This document shows positions 34,263 to 42,955 of a DNA stretch of 64,000 bases, piece by piece. The stretch spans positions 1 to 64,000 of the forward strand of contig CAKZOR010000084.1 of the NCBI GenBank assembly GCA_937136755.1. Direction: 5' to 3'. This stretch comes from an uncultured Flavobacteriaceae bacterium (lineage in GTDB: Bacteria; Bacteroidota; Bacteroidia; Flavobacteriales; Flavobacteriaceae). The stretch's first letter is position 1; the number at the start of each line of letters is the position of its first letter. Below the pieces are notes generated by a model. It did no database searches. It worked only from the letters and a program-made list of their open reading frames with translations, and was not told the origin of the DNA. The translations under genes and the position numbers were made by a program.

Positions 34263-34628
34263 TTATTTATTTTTTTCTATGAGCTTAATGATCTCTTTTA
34301 ATTCACTGATGGAAATTTTTTCTTCCCTAGCAAACTGAGAGACAAGGTGGGCGTAGGAGTCACTGAAAAAATCTGAAATGGCTTTTTCCATAAAGACTGC
34401 CCTATAAGATTCTTTGCTTATTACAGGGAAGTACTCATGTGTTTTTCCATAGGCTTTATAGGCCACATAGCCTTTTTCCTCTAAGTTTCTAACCATGGTA
34501 GATAGGGTGTTGTAGTGAGGGATTTCTTGCTGGCCTTTATAGGCTTCCAAAATATCTTTCACAAACCCCTTCTTAAGTCTCCAAAGGATTTTCATCACTT
34601 CTTCTTCCTTATTGGTTAATGGTTTCAT
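34263..34628 (-). CDS. BlaI/MecI/CopY-family transcriptional repressor
   Basis: 121 residues from the ATG at 34628 (MKPLTNKEEEVMKILWRLKKGFVKDILEAY); the 18 extra track residues overlap the promoter and operator. The winged-helix N-terminus (NTLSTMVRNLEEKGYVAYKAYGKTHEYFPVI) matches the Penicillinase-repressor family. The C-terminal dimerisation helices end in SISELKEIIKLIEKNK. The stop codon is 2 bases from the M56 gene start, the standard repressor-protease operon. It should bind the TAACTA-N6-TAGTTA element upstream and be inactivated by its partner protease. Confidence 0.9.
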   Translation of the reverse strand: MKPLTNKEEEVMKILWRLKKGFVKDILEAYKGQQEIPHYNTLSTMVRNLEEKGYVAYKAYGKTHEYFPVISKESYRAVFMEKAISDFFSDSYAHLVSQFAREEKISISELKEIIKLIEKNK

Positions 34629-34651
34629 AAAAACGTGTTTTAATTTTACCA

Positions 34652-34697
34652 CAAATATGTAACTAAAAAAATAGTTATACAACTTATTTTATAGTTA
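34652..34697 (-). promoter_or_regulatory. blaI promoter with operator inside the spacer
   Basis: On the minus strand TTG (34680-34682) and CATATTTG (34652-34659, one mismatch to TAnnTTTG) are 20 bp apart. The spacer contains TAACTA-AAAAAA-TAGTTA (34660-34677), an inverted repeat fitting a BlaI-type dimer site. A further TAGTTA half-site lies at 34692-34697, 20 bp from the first copy. The arrangement predicts direct autorepression by occlusion of polymerase. Confidence 0.55.
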
Positions 34698-34737
34698 AAC
34701 GAAAACCTTGTAGTTCAATTTTTATCTTTTAGCCCTA

Positions 34738-34765
34738 TTTGAAGGGCTTATTTTAGGTATATTTG
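34738..34765 (+). promoter_or_regulatory. pgk promoter
   Basis: TTTG (34738-34741) and TATATTTG (34758-34765) are 16 bp apart, a near-consensus Bacteroidota promoter 26 nt upstream of the pgk ATG. Confidence 0.6.
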
Positions 34766-34791
34766 TTTTTGTACAATTTTTAAAAAACCCC

Positions 34792-35988
34792 ATGAAAACA
34801 CTTTCAGATTTTAATTTTAAGGACCAAGTGGCCCTGATCCGTGTAGACTTTAACGTTCCTATGAACGAGGCACAGCAAGTCACAGACACTAATAGAATTT
34901 CAGCAGCGAAATCTACCATAGACGCCGTATTGGCGCAGGGAGGAAAAGCCGTATTAATGAGCCATTTTGGGCGTCCAAAGGGACAAGTAACCCCAAGCAT
35001 GTCTCTTTCTTTAATTGTAGACGCGGTGTCTAACGTATTAGGCGTACCGGTTGCTTTTAGTGAAGATTGTGTGGGAGAAAAAGCCCAGGCTGCAGTAGAC
35101 GCCTTGGCGCCAGGAGGGGTTTTGCTTTTGGAAAACTTGAGATTCCATGCAGCAGAAGAGGCTGGAGACGAAACCTTTGCCAAACAACTGGCTAGTTTGG
35201 GAGACATTTATATTAATGACGCTTTTGGTACTGCGCATAGAGCACATGCCTCTACCACTATTATAGCACAATTCTTTAAAGGGTCATGTTGCTTTGGTGC
35301 TTTATTGGCCAAAGAAATTTTAGCGATTGACAAGGTCATGAGCAGTGGAGAAAAACCTGTTACGGCAATTTTAGGAGGATCTAAAGTCTCTTCTAAAATT
35401 ACCATTATTGAAAATATTTTAGACAAAGTAGATCATTTGATTATTGGAGGTGGAATGACCTACACCTTTATTAAAGCACAAGGGGGTAGCGTTGGAAATT
35501 CTATCTGTGAAGACGACAAAATGGATTTGGCATTAGAGATTTTAGAGAAAGCGTCTGCCAAAGGAGTTCAGGTTCATTTACCTGTGGACGTGTTGGCTGC
35601 TGACGATTTTAACAAAGATGCCAATACACAAGTAGCAGATGTTTTTGCTATTCCTGAAGGATGGGAAGGTTTAGACGCAGGACCAAAAACCTTAGCGCAA
35701 TTTGCAGAAGTCATAGCCCAGTCTAAAACCATTTTATGGAACGGACCTGTAGGCGTTTTTGAGATAGAAACCTTTGCTAAAGGAACCATCGCCATAGGTG
35801 AGGCCATTTCTAAGGCCACTGCTGCAGGGGCATTTTCCCTTGTAGGAGGGGGAGATTCTGTAGCCGCGGTTAAAGAATTTGGATTCGAAAACAAAGTGAG
35901 TTATGTGTCTACAGGAGGCGGCGCTATGTTGGAGAGCTTAGAAGGAAAAACACTTCCAGGCATTGCAGCTATTGAGGCCATGGCTTAA
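34792..35988 (+). CDS. pgk: Phosphoglycerate kinase
   Basis: 398 residues, standard length. The glycolytic enzyme transfers phosphate between 1,3-bisphosphoglycerate and [15 protein letters not shown] (substrate-binding N-domain) starts near residue 12. [58 protein letters not shown] and the nucleotide loop GGGDSVAAV complete the family pattern. A near-consensus promoter precedes it. The transglycosylase follows 22 bases after the stop and may be partly co-transcribed. Confidence 0.97.
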   Translation: MKTLSDFNFKDQVALIRVDFNVPMNEAQQVTDTNRISAAKSTIDAVLAQGGKAVLMSHFGRPKGQVTPSMSLSLIVDAVSNVLGVPVAFSEDCVGEKAQAAVDALAPGGVLLLENLRFHAAEEAGDETFAKQLASLGDIYINDAFGTAHRAHASTTIIAQFFKGSCCFGALLAKEILAIDKVMSSGEKPVTAILGGSKVSSKITIIENILDKVDHLIIGGGMTYTFIKAQGGSVGNSICEDDKMDLALEILEKASAKGVQVHLPVDVLAADDFNKDANTQVADVFAIPEGWEGLDAGPKTLAQFAEVIAQSKTILWNGPVGVFEIETFAKGTIAIGEAISKATAAGAFSLVGGGDSVAAVKEFGFENKVSYVSTGGGAMLESLEGKTLPGIAAIEAMA

Positions 35989-36010
35989 GTTCATTTCCTT
36001 AGTGTAAGTG

Positions 36011-37552
36011 ATGAAAAAATTCTACGCAGCATTATTTTTAGGAATATTTCTTGGGCCATTAGTGGCCCAAGAATCTTCTATACGCATATCTCAAGAGGCC
36101 TCTTTATCTCAAGAATTGCCAGCGCTTGCTCTAACAGACACCATCTCAAAACCTTCTTTAGAGGCCTTAGCTTTTACGGTAATTTTAGACTCTATTTTAA
36201 TGGCTTCTCATGTGGTTCAAGATCCAGAGATCAGTTATTCCGCTCAAGACAGCATCACTTTTTTTAATCCACCTAAAGACAGCTTAAAAAGACGTTTGAC
36301 GCTTTTAGATCAGAAAACTATTTTAGACAGCCGCTACAACCCTTCATTGGAGGGGGTTATTAAAATGTATTTACGTTCTAAGAGGATTCTTATTCAAAAA
36401 ATGTTGCATAGAAGCGCGTATTATTTTCCCCTTTTCGAAAGAGAATTAGACGCACTTTCCATGCCTATGGAAATTAAATATTTGGCCATTGTAGAGTCTG
36501 CTTTAAACCCCAAGGCTAGATCTAGGGTAGGCGCTACGGGGCTTTGGCAATTTATGTATGGCACTGGAAAAATGATGGGCCTTGAGGTTAATAATTATAT
36601 TGACGAGCGCCAAGACCCGTTAAAATCTACCCAAGCAGCCTTTAAATATTTAAAAAAATTACACGGGATGTTTGGCGACTGGAATTTGGCTTTAGCGGCC
36701 TATAATTCTGGACCAGGAAATGTTAGAAAAGCCATTAGGCGCGCTGGGGGTGTGAGAGATTTCTGGGCCATAAGAAGTTTTTTACCTAGGGAAACAGCAG
36801 GCTATGTTCCTGCTTTACTCACCACCATGTACTTGTTTGAATACGCAGAAAGCCATGGTTTTGAGTTGCCTAAAACGGTGGCAGCCACTTATGCTACAGA
36901 TACCATTCACCTCAAAAAAGCCATTAGTTTTACCCAACTCTCTAAGGCGCTATCGCTTCCAGAAAAAACCATTGAGCAGTTAAATCCTGTGTATAAGTTA
37001 GGCATCATTCCCGAAATAAAAGGGAAACCCCAAACCTTGAGACTGCCTCCAAAGGCCATAGATCTTTTTATTGACCAGCAAGATAGTATTTATGCTGCGG
37101 TAGCGGTAGAAATGGCTGCCTCCAAAAAACCGTTTCCAGCCCTTCAAACAGTTGGGGCACCACTCAGGTATAGTGTGAAATCTGGAGATTATTTGGGTAA
37201 AATAGCACAGCGATATGGACTGAGGGTTTCAGACATTAAAAAATGGAACAGGCTTAGAAACAACAATCTTTCCATTGGTCAGCGCCTTACGTTATATCCT
37301 AAAAGATTTCCAGCGAGTGTGTCAGGAAGCGCATCGGCCGGAGGCCAAAAAAGCGACCAAAAAAGCCCCCAGAAGTCTCCTTCAATTGCTGCAGATCAAA
37401 AGACCTACACCGTGGCTGTAGGAGACTCACTTTGGAGCATTGCCCAAAAGGTAGAAGGTGTTAGTGTGGCCGATCTTAAAAAATGGAACGATATTTGGAA
37501 CAACCAACTTAAACCAGGCACTACGATCAAGCTTTGTTCGTGCACTCCTTAA
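36011..37552 (+). CDS. Lytic transglycosylase with two LysM repeats, MltD-like
   Basis: 513 residues from the ATG at 36011; the track used the preceding in-frame GTG. A signal peptide (KKFYAALFLGIFLGPLVAQ) sends it to the periplasm. The SLT (GH23-like) domain spans about 110-290, with the catalytic Glu in YLAIVESALNPKARS, then GATGLWQFMYGTGK and LALAAYNSGPGNVRKAI. Two LysM peptidoglycan-binding modules follow (YSVKSGDYLGKIAQRYGL, then YTVAVGDSLWSIAQKVEG), joined by a Ser/Gln/Lys-rich linker. It cleaves glycan strands during wall turnover. The MltD lipobox is absent. Confidence 0.93.
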   Translation: MKKFYAALFLGIFLGPLVAQESSIRISQEASLSQELPALALTDTISKPSLEALAFTVILDSILMASHVVQDPEISYSAQDSITFFNPPKDSLKRRLTLLDQKTILDSRYNPSLEGVIKMYLRSKRILIQKMLHRSAYYFPLFERELDALSMPMEIKYLAIVESALNPKARSRVGATGLWQFMYGTGKMMGLEVNNYIDERQDPLKSTQAAFKYLKKLHGMFGDWNLALAAYNSGPGNVRKAIRRAGGVRDFWAIRSFLPRETAGYVPALLTTMYLFEYAESHGFELPKTVAATYATDTIHLKKAISFTQLSKALSLPEKTIEQLNPVYKLGIIPEIKGKPQTLRLPPKAIDLFIDQQDSIYAAVAVEMAASKKPFPALQTVGAPLRYSVKSGDYLGKIAQRYGLRVSDIKKWNRLRNNNLSIGQRLTLYPKRFPASVSGSASAGGQKSDQKSPQKSPSIAADQKTYTVAVGDSLWSIAQKVEGVSVADLKKWNDIWNNQLKPGTTIKLCSCTP

Positions 37553-37562
37553 AAAACATTTT

Positions 37563-38549
37563 ATGAAAAATATTGCGGTTTTCTTTTCTGTATTTTTCCT
37601 GCTGTCTTCCTGTAAGGAAAAATCCAATTATAAATACCTGCCCGAATCCATTGGTCAGGTGCAGTCTATTTTAGTGGTTATGGAGGAAGATTTATGGGAG
37701 AGTGCTGTGGGAGATTCCGTTAGAAAAGCTTTTATGAGCCCTATTAAGGGACTGGCTGTAGCGGAACCAGCACACCATATTCAATACATACCCCCTTCTG
37801 TTTTTAAGGGAACGGTTAAGCAAAACAGAACAGTTTTAGCAGTGGGCCTAGACAGTTTGTCTCTCGCACACATCAAAAAGGATGTGTATGCAAGACCACA
37901 ATTAATAGGGGTGGTTAAAGGCTTGGACCAAGCAGATATTATGCAGCAGTTTCAAGCGAAGAAAGCTGATTTTATCACTGCCTTTAAGGCATTGGAAATA
38001 GCCCAAACACAAGAGCGGTTTAAGCGCTCCTTAAATAAGGAAAAAGGCATTGAAAATTTGCTGGGTGTTGGGGTAGACATCCCTTCTGCTTACAGGTTGG
38101 GAATGCAGACGGAGCGCTTTGTATGGATAGACAGGGCTATTCCAGCAGGAAGTACTAACTTAATTGCTTACGCCCTACCCTATAATAGTTTCGACAATCC
38201 AGAGACCTTTATAGAAGACATTGTAGCGGCTAGGGATTCTGTGGTAAAAATTCATATTCCAGGGCCAGATGTGCCTGGAAAAAAGACTTATATGAAAACG
38301 GAAACTGTTTTCATGCCTTATGTGTTTCCAGTAGAAATTGGAGGCATGAAAGGCGTAGAGGTTAGAGGCATTTGGGAAATGCATAACTACCCTATGGCAG
38401 GACCTTTTGTGAGTTATATTTTAAATGATCCTTCCAGAGATAGAAAAATAGTCTTAGAGGGTTTTGTGTTTGCGCCTAACAAAGAAAAAAGGCCTCATTT
38501 GTTTGAATTAGAAGCGATAGTGAAGACGCTACACTCCATTCAAAGGTAA
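37563..38549 (+). CDS. DUF4837 family lipoprotein
   Basis: 328 residues from the ATG at 37563 (MKNIAVFFSVFFLLSSCKEK), giving a clear lipoprotein signal with Cys at about 17. The track start 35 residues upstream lies inside the transglycosylase gene and is rejected. The body (IGQVQSILVVMEEDLWESAVGDSVRK, DNPETFIEDIVAARDSVVK, PYVFPVEIGGMKGVEVRGIWEM) matches DUF4837, a Bacteroidota-restricted envelope family of unknown role. It lies 10 bases after the transglycosylase gene and is probably co-transcribed with it. Confidence 0.85.
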   Translation: MKNIAVFFSVFFLLSSCKEKSNYKYLPESIGQVQSILVVMEEDLWESAVGDSVRKAFMSPIKGLAVAEPAHHIQYIPPSVFKGTVKQNRTVLAVGLDSLSLAHIKKDVYARPQLIGVVKGLDQADIMQQFQAKKADFITAFKALEIAQTQERFKRSLNKEKGIENLLGVGVDIPSAYRLGMQTERFVWIDRAIPAGSTNLIAYALPYNSFDNPETFIEDIVAARDSVVKIHIPGPDVPGKKTYMKTETVFMPYVFPVEIGGMKGVEVRGIWEMHNYPMAGPFVSYILNDPSRDRKIVLEGFVFAPNKEKRPHLFELEAIVKTLHSIQR

Positions 38550-38570
38550 AATAGGATCTATAAAACAAAA

Positions 38571-38601
38571 AAAAACCCTTCCAACACGGAAGGGGTTTTT
38601 T
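38571..38601. terminator. Bidirectional terminator between DUF4837 and tatA
   Basis: AAAAACCCTTCC-AACAC-GGAAGGGGTTTTT forms a long stem with A- and T-runs on both sides, suited to the two convergent genes. Confidence 0.88.
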
Positions 38602-38624
38602 AGTAGAAATGGAGTGATTTCTAC

Positions 38625-38819
38625 TTATTTTTTATCTTCAATCTTAGGATCTACGTCTTTGACGTCGTCTTTTGAAGCGTCTTTAAATTCTTTAATACCG
38701 CTTCCCAGTCCACGCATTAATTCTGGAATTTTCTTTCCTCCGAAAAGTAGTAATACAACAAGAACTACTACAACTATTTGCATGGGGCCAAAGGCTAAAA
38801 AAGGAACTAAACTGATCAT
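38625..38819 (-). CDS. tatA: Sec-independent twin-arginine translocase subunit TatA/E
   Basis: 64 residues from the ATG at 38819 ([17 protein letters not shown]); the track used an upstream TTG. One N-terminal transmembrane helix is followed by the hinge [23 protein letters not shown] amphipathic helix and an acidic tail ([13 protein letters not shown]), the hallmark of TatA, which forms the size-adaptable pore for folded proteins. The family FG motif is present in FGGKK. TatB and TatC are not in the window. A TACTTTTG promoter box lies 22 nt upstream. Confidence 0.92.
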   Translation of the reverse strand: MISLVPFLAFGPMQIVVVVLVVLLLFGGKKIPELMRGLGSGIKEFKDASKDDVKDVDPKIEDKK

Positions 38820-38840
38820 AATCAATAATTTTATCTTTGA

Positions 38841-38848
38841 CAAAAGTA
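38841..38848 (-). promoter_or_regulatory. tatA promoter -7 box
   Basis: TACTTTTG on the minus strand fits TAnnTTTG and supports the ATG at 38819 over the TTG at 38843. Confidence 0.5.
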
Positions 38849-38900
38849 CTAAAAAAGTTCTAAGATTGTATTTTTCCCTCGCAAATCGTGATACTAAATG

Positions 38901-38908
38901 TATCTTTG
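38901..38908 (+). promoter_or_regulatory. Promoter of the M23-GH3-rfb gene run, leaderless arrangement
   Basis: TATCTTTG matches TAnnTTTG and is separated from the ATG at 38915 by only 6 nt, so the transcript probably begins at or just before the start codon. Confidence 0.55.
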
Positions 38909-38914
38909 TAGTGT

Positions 38915-39784
38915 ATGGCTAAGAAAGCAGTAAAAAAGGAGCGCTCCAAAAATAAATGGCGTTACAAATACCGGCTAGTGGTCTTAAATGAAGACACCTT
39001 TGAAGAGAAAGTGTCCTTTAAGCTCTCTAGGCTCAATGTTTTTGTGGTAGGCACCCTTTCTGCTGTTGCTTTAATTGCAGTTACAATTGTGCTTGTGGCC
39101 TTTACTTCCCTTAGAGAATACATTCCTGGTTACGCCTCAACAGACCTTAAAAGACAGGCTGTTTCTCTAGCAGAAGTCACGGACTCTCTGAGCCAGATTA
39201 TCTCCTATAACGAACGCTATATTGAGCGCATTCGCATGGTGCTTAAAGGAGATTACGCGCCCAGCCAAATTGAGAATGACTCTTTAGACCTTCCCTTTAA
39301 TTTAGATACCACTACTGTAGCACTCACTCCTATTCGTGAAGACTCTATTTTACGCGCCAGGGTAGCCTTAGAAGACCGATACAATTTGTTTGAAAGCAAC
39401 ACCAAAGCCCTGGAAACGGCCTTGTTCCCTCCGGTTAGTGGTTTAATCACCCAGGGATTTGACCCAGAGATAAAGCATTATGCCATAGATATAACCGCGG
39501 AAGAAGACGCCCCTGTTAAAGCCATTACTTCAGGTACTGTGGTCTTTTCGGAATGGACTTCAGATACGGGTTATGTGATCATGATTCAACACAGAAACGG
39601 GATGTTGTCTGTGTATAAACACAACGGGGCCTTGTTAAAAAACCAAGGCGACCAAGTATTGGCGGGTGAGGTAGTGGCTGCCGTGGGGAATACAGGAGAG
39701 TTTTCTACAGGCGCACATTTACATTTTGAATTGTGGGAGAAAGACCGACCGGTAAACCCCTTAAATTATATAGACTTTAATTAA
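38915..39784 (+). CDS. M23 peptidoglycan endopeptidase, membrane anchored
   Basis: 289 residues. A basic cytoplasmic head and a membrane helix (about 47-68) precede a periplasmic part with a short helical stretch. The lysostaphin-type M23 domain (about 170-285) has [24 protein letters not shown], where the first zinc His/Asp pair appears as H-x-x-x-D, then [20 protein letters not shown] and the HLHFELW motif. The usual GYGNxVxIxH becomes [11 protein letters not shown]. It likely trims peptidoglycan crosslinks. The gene opens the long plus-strand run that leads into the rfb genes, 3 bases before GH3. Confidence 0.88.
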   Translation: MAKKAVKKERSKNKWRYKYRLVVLNEDTFEEKVSFKLSRLNVFVVGTLSAVALIAVTIVLVAFTSLREYIPGYASTDLKRQAVSLAEVTDSLSQIISYNERYIERIRMVLKGDYAPSQIENDSLDLPFNLDTTTVALTPIREDSILRARVALEDRYNLFESNTKALETALFPPVSGLITQGFDPEIKHYAIDITAEEDAPVKAITSGTVVFSEWTSDTGYVIMIQHRNGMLSVYKHNGALLKNQGDQVLAGEVVAAVGNTGEFSTGAHLHFELWEKDRPVNPLNYIDFN

Positions 39785-39787
39785 CCT

Positions 39788-41287
39788 ATGGGCCTAAAGC
39801 AATTTGCAGCAAAGATTTTTGCTAAATACATCGTACAACAAACCGCCCAATGGGCCAATGAGCCTATAGCAACTCAAGAGGGGGTTTTTGCCGCTCTAAT
39901 AGCCCAAGCCCGCCATACACAGTTTGGGAAAGACCACGGTTTTGATCAGATAAAGACCCACGAGGATTTTGTAAAAAGTGTTCCCGTGAGGGATTATGAA
40001 GACCTAAAACCTTATGTTCAAAAAGTAGTTGCTGGAGAAAAAGACGTACTCTGGCCAGGACAACCGGCTTATTTTGCCAAGACTTCAGGGACCACTTCTG
40101 GCGCCAAATACATTCCCATTACCAAGGTCTCTATTCAGGAACAAGTAAAGGCTTCTAGAGACGCTATTCTGCATTATATACACCAGAGCGGAAACAGTGA
40201 TTTTGTGACCAGAAAGATGATTTTTTTACAAGGGAGTCCTGTTTTAGATACTTCTGGATATATTCCGACAGGAAGGCTTTCTGGAATTTCTGCCCATTAT
40301 GTGCCCAGTTACTTACAGCGCAATAGATTGCCCAGCTGGGAGACCAATTGTATAGAAGATTGGGAGACAAAAGTAGACGCCGTGGTTAAAGAAACCATTA
40401 CAGAAGATATGGGCGTGATTGCTGGAATTCCTTCTTGGGTGCAAATGTATTTTGAACGTCTCAAAGCGGCCAGCGGCAAACCGGTAGGAGACTTATTTAA
40501 GCATTTTAAGCTCTTTATTTACGGGGGGGTTAATTATGAGCCTTACCGAGCTAATTTTGAAAATTTAATAGGAAGAAAAGTAGACACCATTGAGCTATTT
40601 CCTGCCAGCGAAGGCTTTTTTGCCTACCAAGACCTGCGCGATGAAAAAGGCATGTTACTGCTCTTGAATAGCGGTATTTTTTACGAGTTTATTCCCGCAG
40701 ACCAGTTCTTTGAAAAAGATCCGCCAAGATTGACCATTGGCCAAGTATCTTTGGGTGTAAACTACGTCCTGATACTCTCTACCAATGCGGGTTTATGGGG
40801 CTACAACATAGGAGACACCGTTCAATTTACTTCTTTAAAACCCTACAGGGTGATCGTTTCAGGGCGCATTAAACATTTTATTTCTGCTTTTGGAGAACAC
40901 GTCATTGCCAAAGAGGTAGAATACGCCATGCAGGAGGCCATAGAAAAAACAGACGCAAGGGTGTTGGAATTTACGGTAGCGCCTCAGATAGCTCCAAGTA
41001 GCGGATTGCCTTATCACGAGTGGTTGGTAGCCTTTGAAAAAGAACCTTCACAACCGGCCCTTTTTTCCAGTATCTTAGACCAGTCGTTACAAGACCAAAA
41101 CAGTTATTATAAAGACCTCATTGTGGGGAAAGTATTGCAAGGCTTAAAAATTACTTCCCTCCCTACAGACGCCTTTACCCAGTTTATGAAAACCAAAGGC
41201 AAATTGGGCGGGCAAAATAAAGTGCAGCGATTGGCTAACGACCGAGAAATTGCAGACGCCTTATTAAAAATGAAAGACCATGTCTAA
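39788..41287 (+). CDS. GH3 auxin-responsive-promoter family enzyme (acyl-adenylating amide synthetase-like)
   Basis: 499 residues matching bacterial GH3 proteins, relatives of plant jasmonate/auxin-amino acid synthetases in the ANL adenylating superfamily. The ATP motif FAKTSGTTSGAKYIPIT (about 97), ELFPASEGFFAYQD, and the late NAGLWGYNIGDTVQFTSLKPYRVIVSGRIKHF segment are visible. The C-terminal small domain ends in RLANDREIADALLKM. The chemistry should activate a carboxylate with ATP and pass it to an amine, but no bacterial substrate is known to me. Its 3' end overlaps DUF6909 by 8 bases, suggesting a joint pathway. Confidence 0.85.
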   Translation: MGLKQFAAKIFAKYIVQQTAQWANEPIATQEGVFAALIAQARHTQFGKDHGFDQIKTHEDFVKSVPVRDYEDLKPYVQKVVAGEKDVLWPGQPAYFAKTSGTTSGAKYIPITKVSIQEQVKASRDAILHYIHQSGNSDFVTRKMIFLQGSPVLDTSGYIPTGRLSGISAHYVPSYLQRNRLPSWETNCIEDWETKVDAVVKETITEDMGVIAGIPSWVQMYFERLKAASGKPVGDLFKHFKLFIYGGVNYEPYRANFENLIGRKVDTIELFPASEGFFAYQDLRDEKGMLLLLNSGIFYEFIPADQFFEKDPPRLTIGQVSLGVNYVLILSTNAGLWGYNIGDTVQFTSLKPYRVIVSGRIKHFISAFGEHVIAKEVEYAMQEAIEKTDARVLEFTVAPQIAPSSGLPYHEWLVAFEKEPSQPALFSSILDQSLQDQNSYYKDLIVGKVLQGLKITSLPTDAFTQFMKTKGKLGGQNKVQRLANDREIADALLKMKDHV

Positions 41288-42953
41288 TAAAAATACCAGG
41301 GCTAGAGAGTCTACCAACGCCATTGAGCGTATTTATATTACCATGAGGCACCTATTTAACAGGGGCTTTTACAAGCCGATGGGGGTTTCTGGAGAAACCC
41401 TAAGAAATGCCCTCTTACAACTCAGGCCTGAAATTTACGGAAGTATAGCAGAGGAAAAGGCAGAGCTTAACGGGCTCATCTATGTGCTGGAACGATTGCC
41501 GGAAGGGATTGAAGAGTGTCGTTTTATAAACCTCACCTCAGATGAAGGTTATGGTGCAGCGCATTTTAAAGCGATTGTACCCCCAAAGAGAAGAAGAAAT
41601 TGCTTTAGGATAGACCATGAGCAAATGAATGTGGAAATCACCAGAGGCCGTTCGGATATTTATGATATTCTCACCCACTTGACGTTCTTATTTATAGAAT
41701 CACACAAGATTTTAAAGCGTGTTTACCTTGAAGACAGTCAGAAAACGACCAGAGATTGGACCAAGTTTTCAGAAGCTATTGCCAAGGGAAAACTCACTGT
41801 AGCAGAGCGAGAAACCGCTCTAATACACATGTCTAATTTTTTAGGACGTTCTTTTCTAGAAGTCTCTGAGATGCATAAAAAATTAGCCACAAAAACACAA
41901 CCAGAACGCTTTCTAAAAGTGATTTACTGGTTGGGAAAACTGGCCATAGAAGAAGAGACCACAGGAGAAAAGCGCACCATCACTTTTAGCCCACTACTCA
42001 GGGAGCGTTTGGGGCATCACATCCATGGTGAAAGATGGGCTAACGCGATTAAAGAGACGCTCATTAAACAAGACCTTATGGGCCGCCCTTTGCACATTAT
42101 TAGCGCTAATATGCACTCAGTAATGAATGCCCTTTTCGCGAGGAAAGCTTTAGGGAAAGCATTTGAAAAAAGCACCGATCTAGCCATATACGAAGCCCTC
42201 AGCGCTCCAGAAAACGAAGCCCTCAGGGCCCAGGTTACAGAATTTGCCACAGCCCATGGAATGACCTTTATCCCAGACCAATCAGGGACCAATATAGACA
42301 TACAAATTTTTGATTTAGCCAAATCGGTTGGTCAGAGCCACTTTCTGCCTACATTTAAAGACCCAGCAAAAGCACCAGTTATTTTTGTAATGGACTACGC
42401 CTTTGGAGAGCAGGCTTATGAGACTATGGACGAGTTGTTAAAGCCCTATAAAGTGAATAGAAAAACACCTTTATTTTTAGATGTTCACTCTATCTCTATC
42501 ATGGGGAAAGCAGGAATTTTAGAAGGAGGAAAAGGAGATTTAATGATTCCAAACGCTCATATTTTTGAGGGTTCCGCAGACAATTATCCCTTTGAGAATC
42601 AGCTTTGTGCTAAAGATTTTGAAGGGCACGATTTATTGGTTTTGGAAGGGGCAATGATTTCTGTTTTAGGGACATCGCTTCAGAACAAAGACATTTTGAC
42701 CTATTTCCATGAATCTACTTGGAATGTGATAGGTTTGGAGATGGAAGGCGTGCATTATCAGAAAGCCATTCAGGTGGCTTCTAAAGTGCGTAAGAGCATT
42801 CGTGAAGATGTAGAGGTGAACTATGCGTATTACGCCTCAGACAACCCATTGGAAACCGGTAGCACTCTGGCTTCTGGTGGCCTGGGAACTACAGGGGTAA
42901 AACCTACTTACCTCATCACAGAGAAAATACTCACCCAAATTTTAAGCTCATAA
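41280..42953 (+). CDS. DUF6909 family protein, function unknown
   Basis: 557 residues, no signal peptide or membrane segment. The N-terminal part (AIERIYITMRHLFNRGFYKP, FRIDHEQMNVEITRGRSDIYDI) and middle HIISANMHSVMNALFARKALG match the Bacteroidota DUF6909 pattern. The C-terminal NVIGLEMEGVHYQKAI and SDNPLETGSTLASGG resemble the ligand-binding MEG motif of nucleoside phosphorylases, but this is a weak visual similarity and not an assignment. The start overlaps the GH3 gene by 8 bases and the stop is 2 bases from rfbB. Such tight coupling with GH3 implies a shared function. Confidence 0.75.
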   Translation: MSNKNTRARESTNAIERIYITMRHLFNRGFYKPMGVSGETLRNALLQLRPEIYGSIAEEKAELNGLIYVLERLPEGIEECRFINLTSDEGYGAAHFKAIVPPKRRRNCFRIDHEQMNVEITRGRSDIYDILTHLTFLFIESHKILKRVYLEDSQKTTRDWTKFSEAIAKGKLTVAERETALIHMSNFLGRSFLEVSEMHKKLATKTQPERFLKVIYWLGKLAIEEETTGEKRTITFSPLLRERLGHHIHGERWANAIKETLIKQDLMGRPLHIISANMHSVMNALFARKALGKAFEKSTDLAIYEALSAPENEALRAQVTEFATAHGMTFIPDQSGTNIDIQIFDLAKSVGQSHFLPTFKDPAKAPVIFVMDYAFGEQAYETMDELLKPYKVNRKTPLFLDVHSISIMGKAGILEGGKGDLMIPNAHIFEGSADNYPFENQLCAKDFEGHDLLVLEGAMISVLGTSLQNKDILTYFHESTWNVIGLEMEGVHYQKAIQVASKVRKSIREDVEVNYAYYASDNPLETGSTLASGGLGTTGVKPTYLITEKILTQILSS

Positions 42954-42955
42954 TC

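Noticed and set aside
34722-35207. 161-residue minus-strand ORF opposite pgk
   Set aside because: Shadow of the conserved pgk reading frame.
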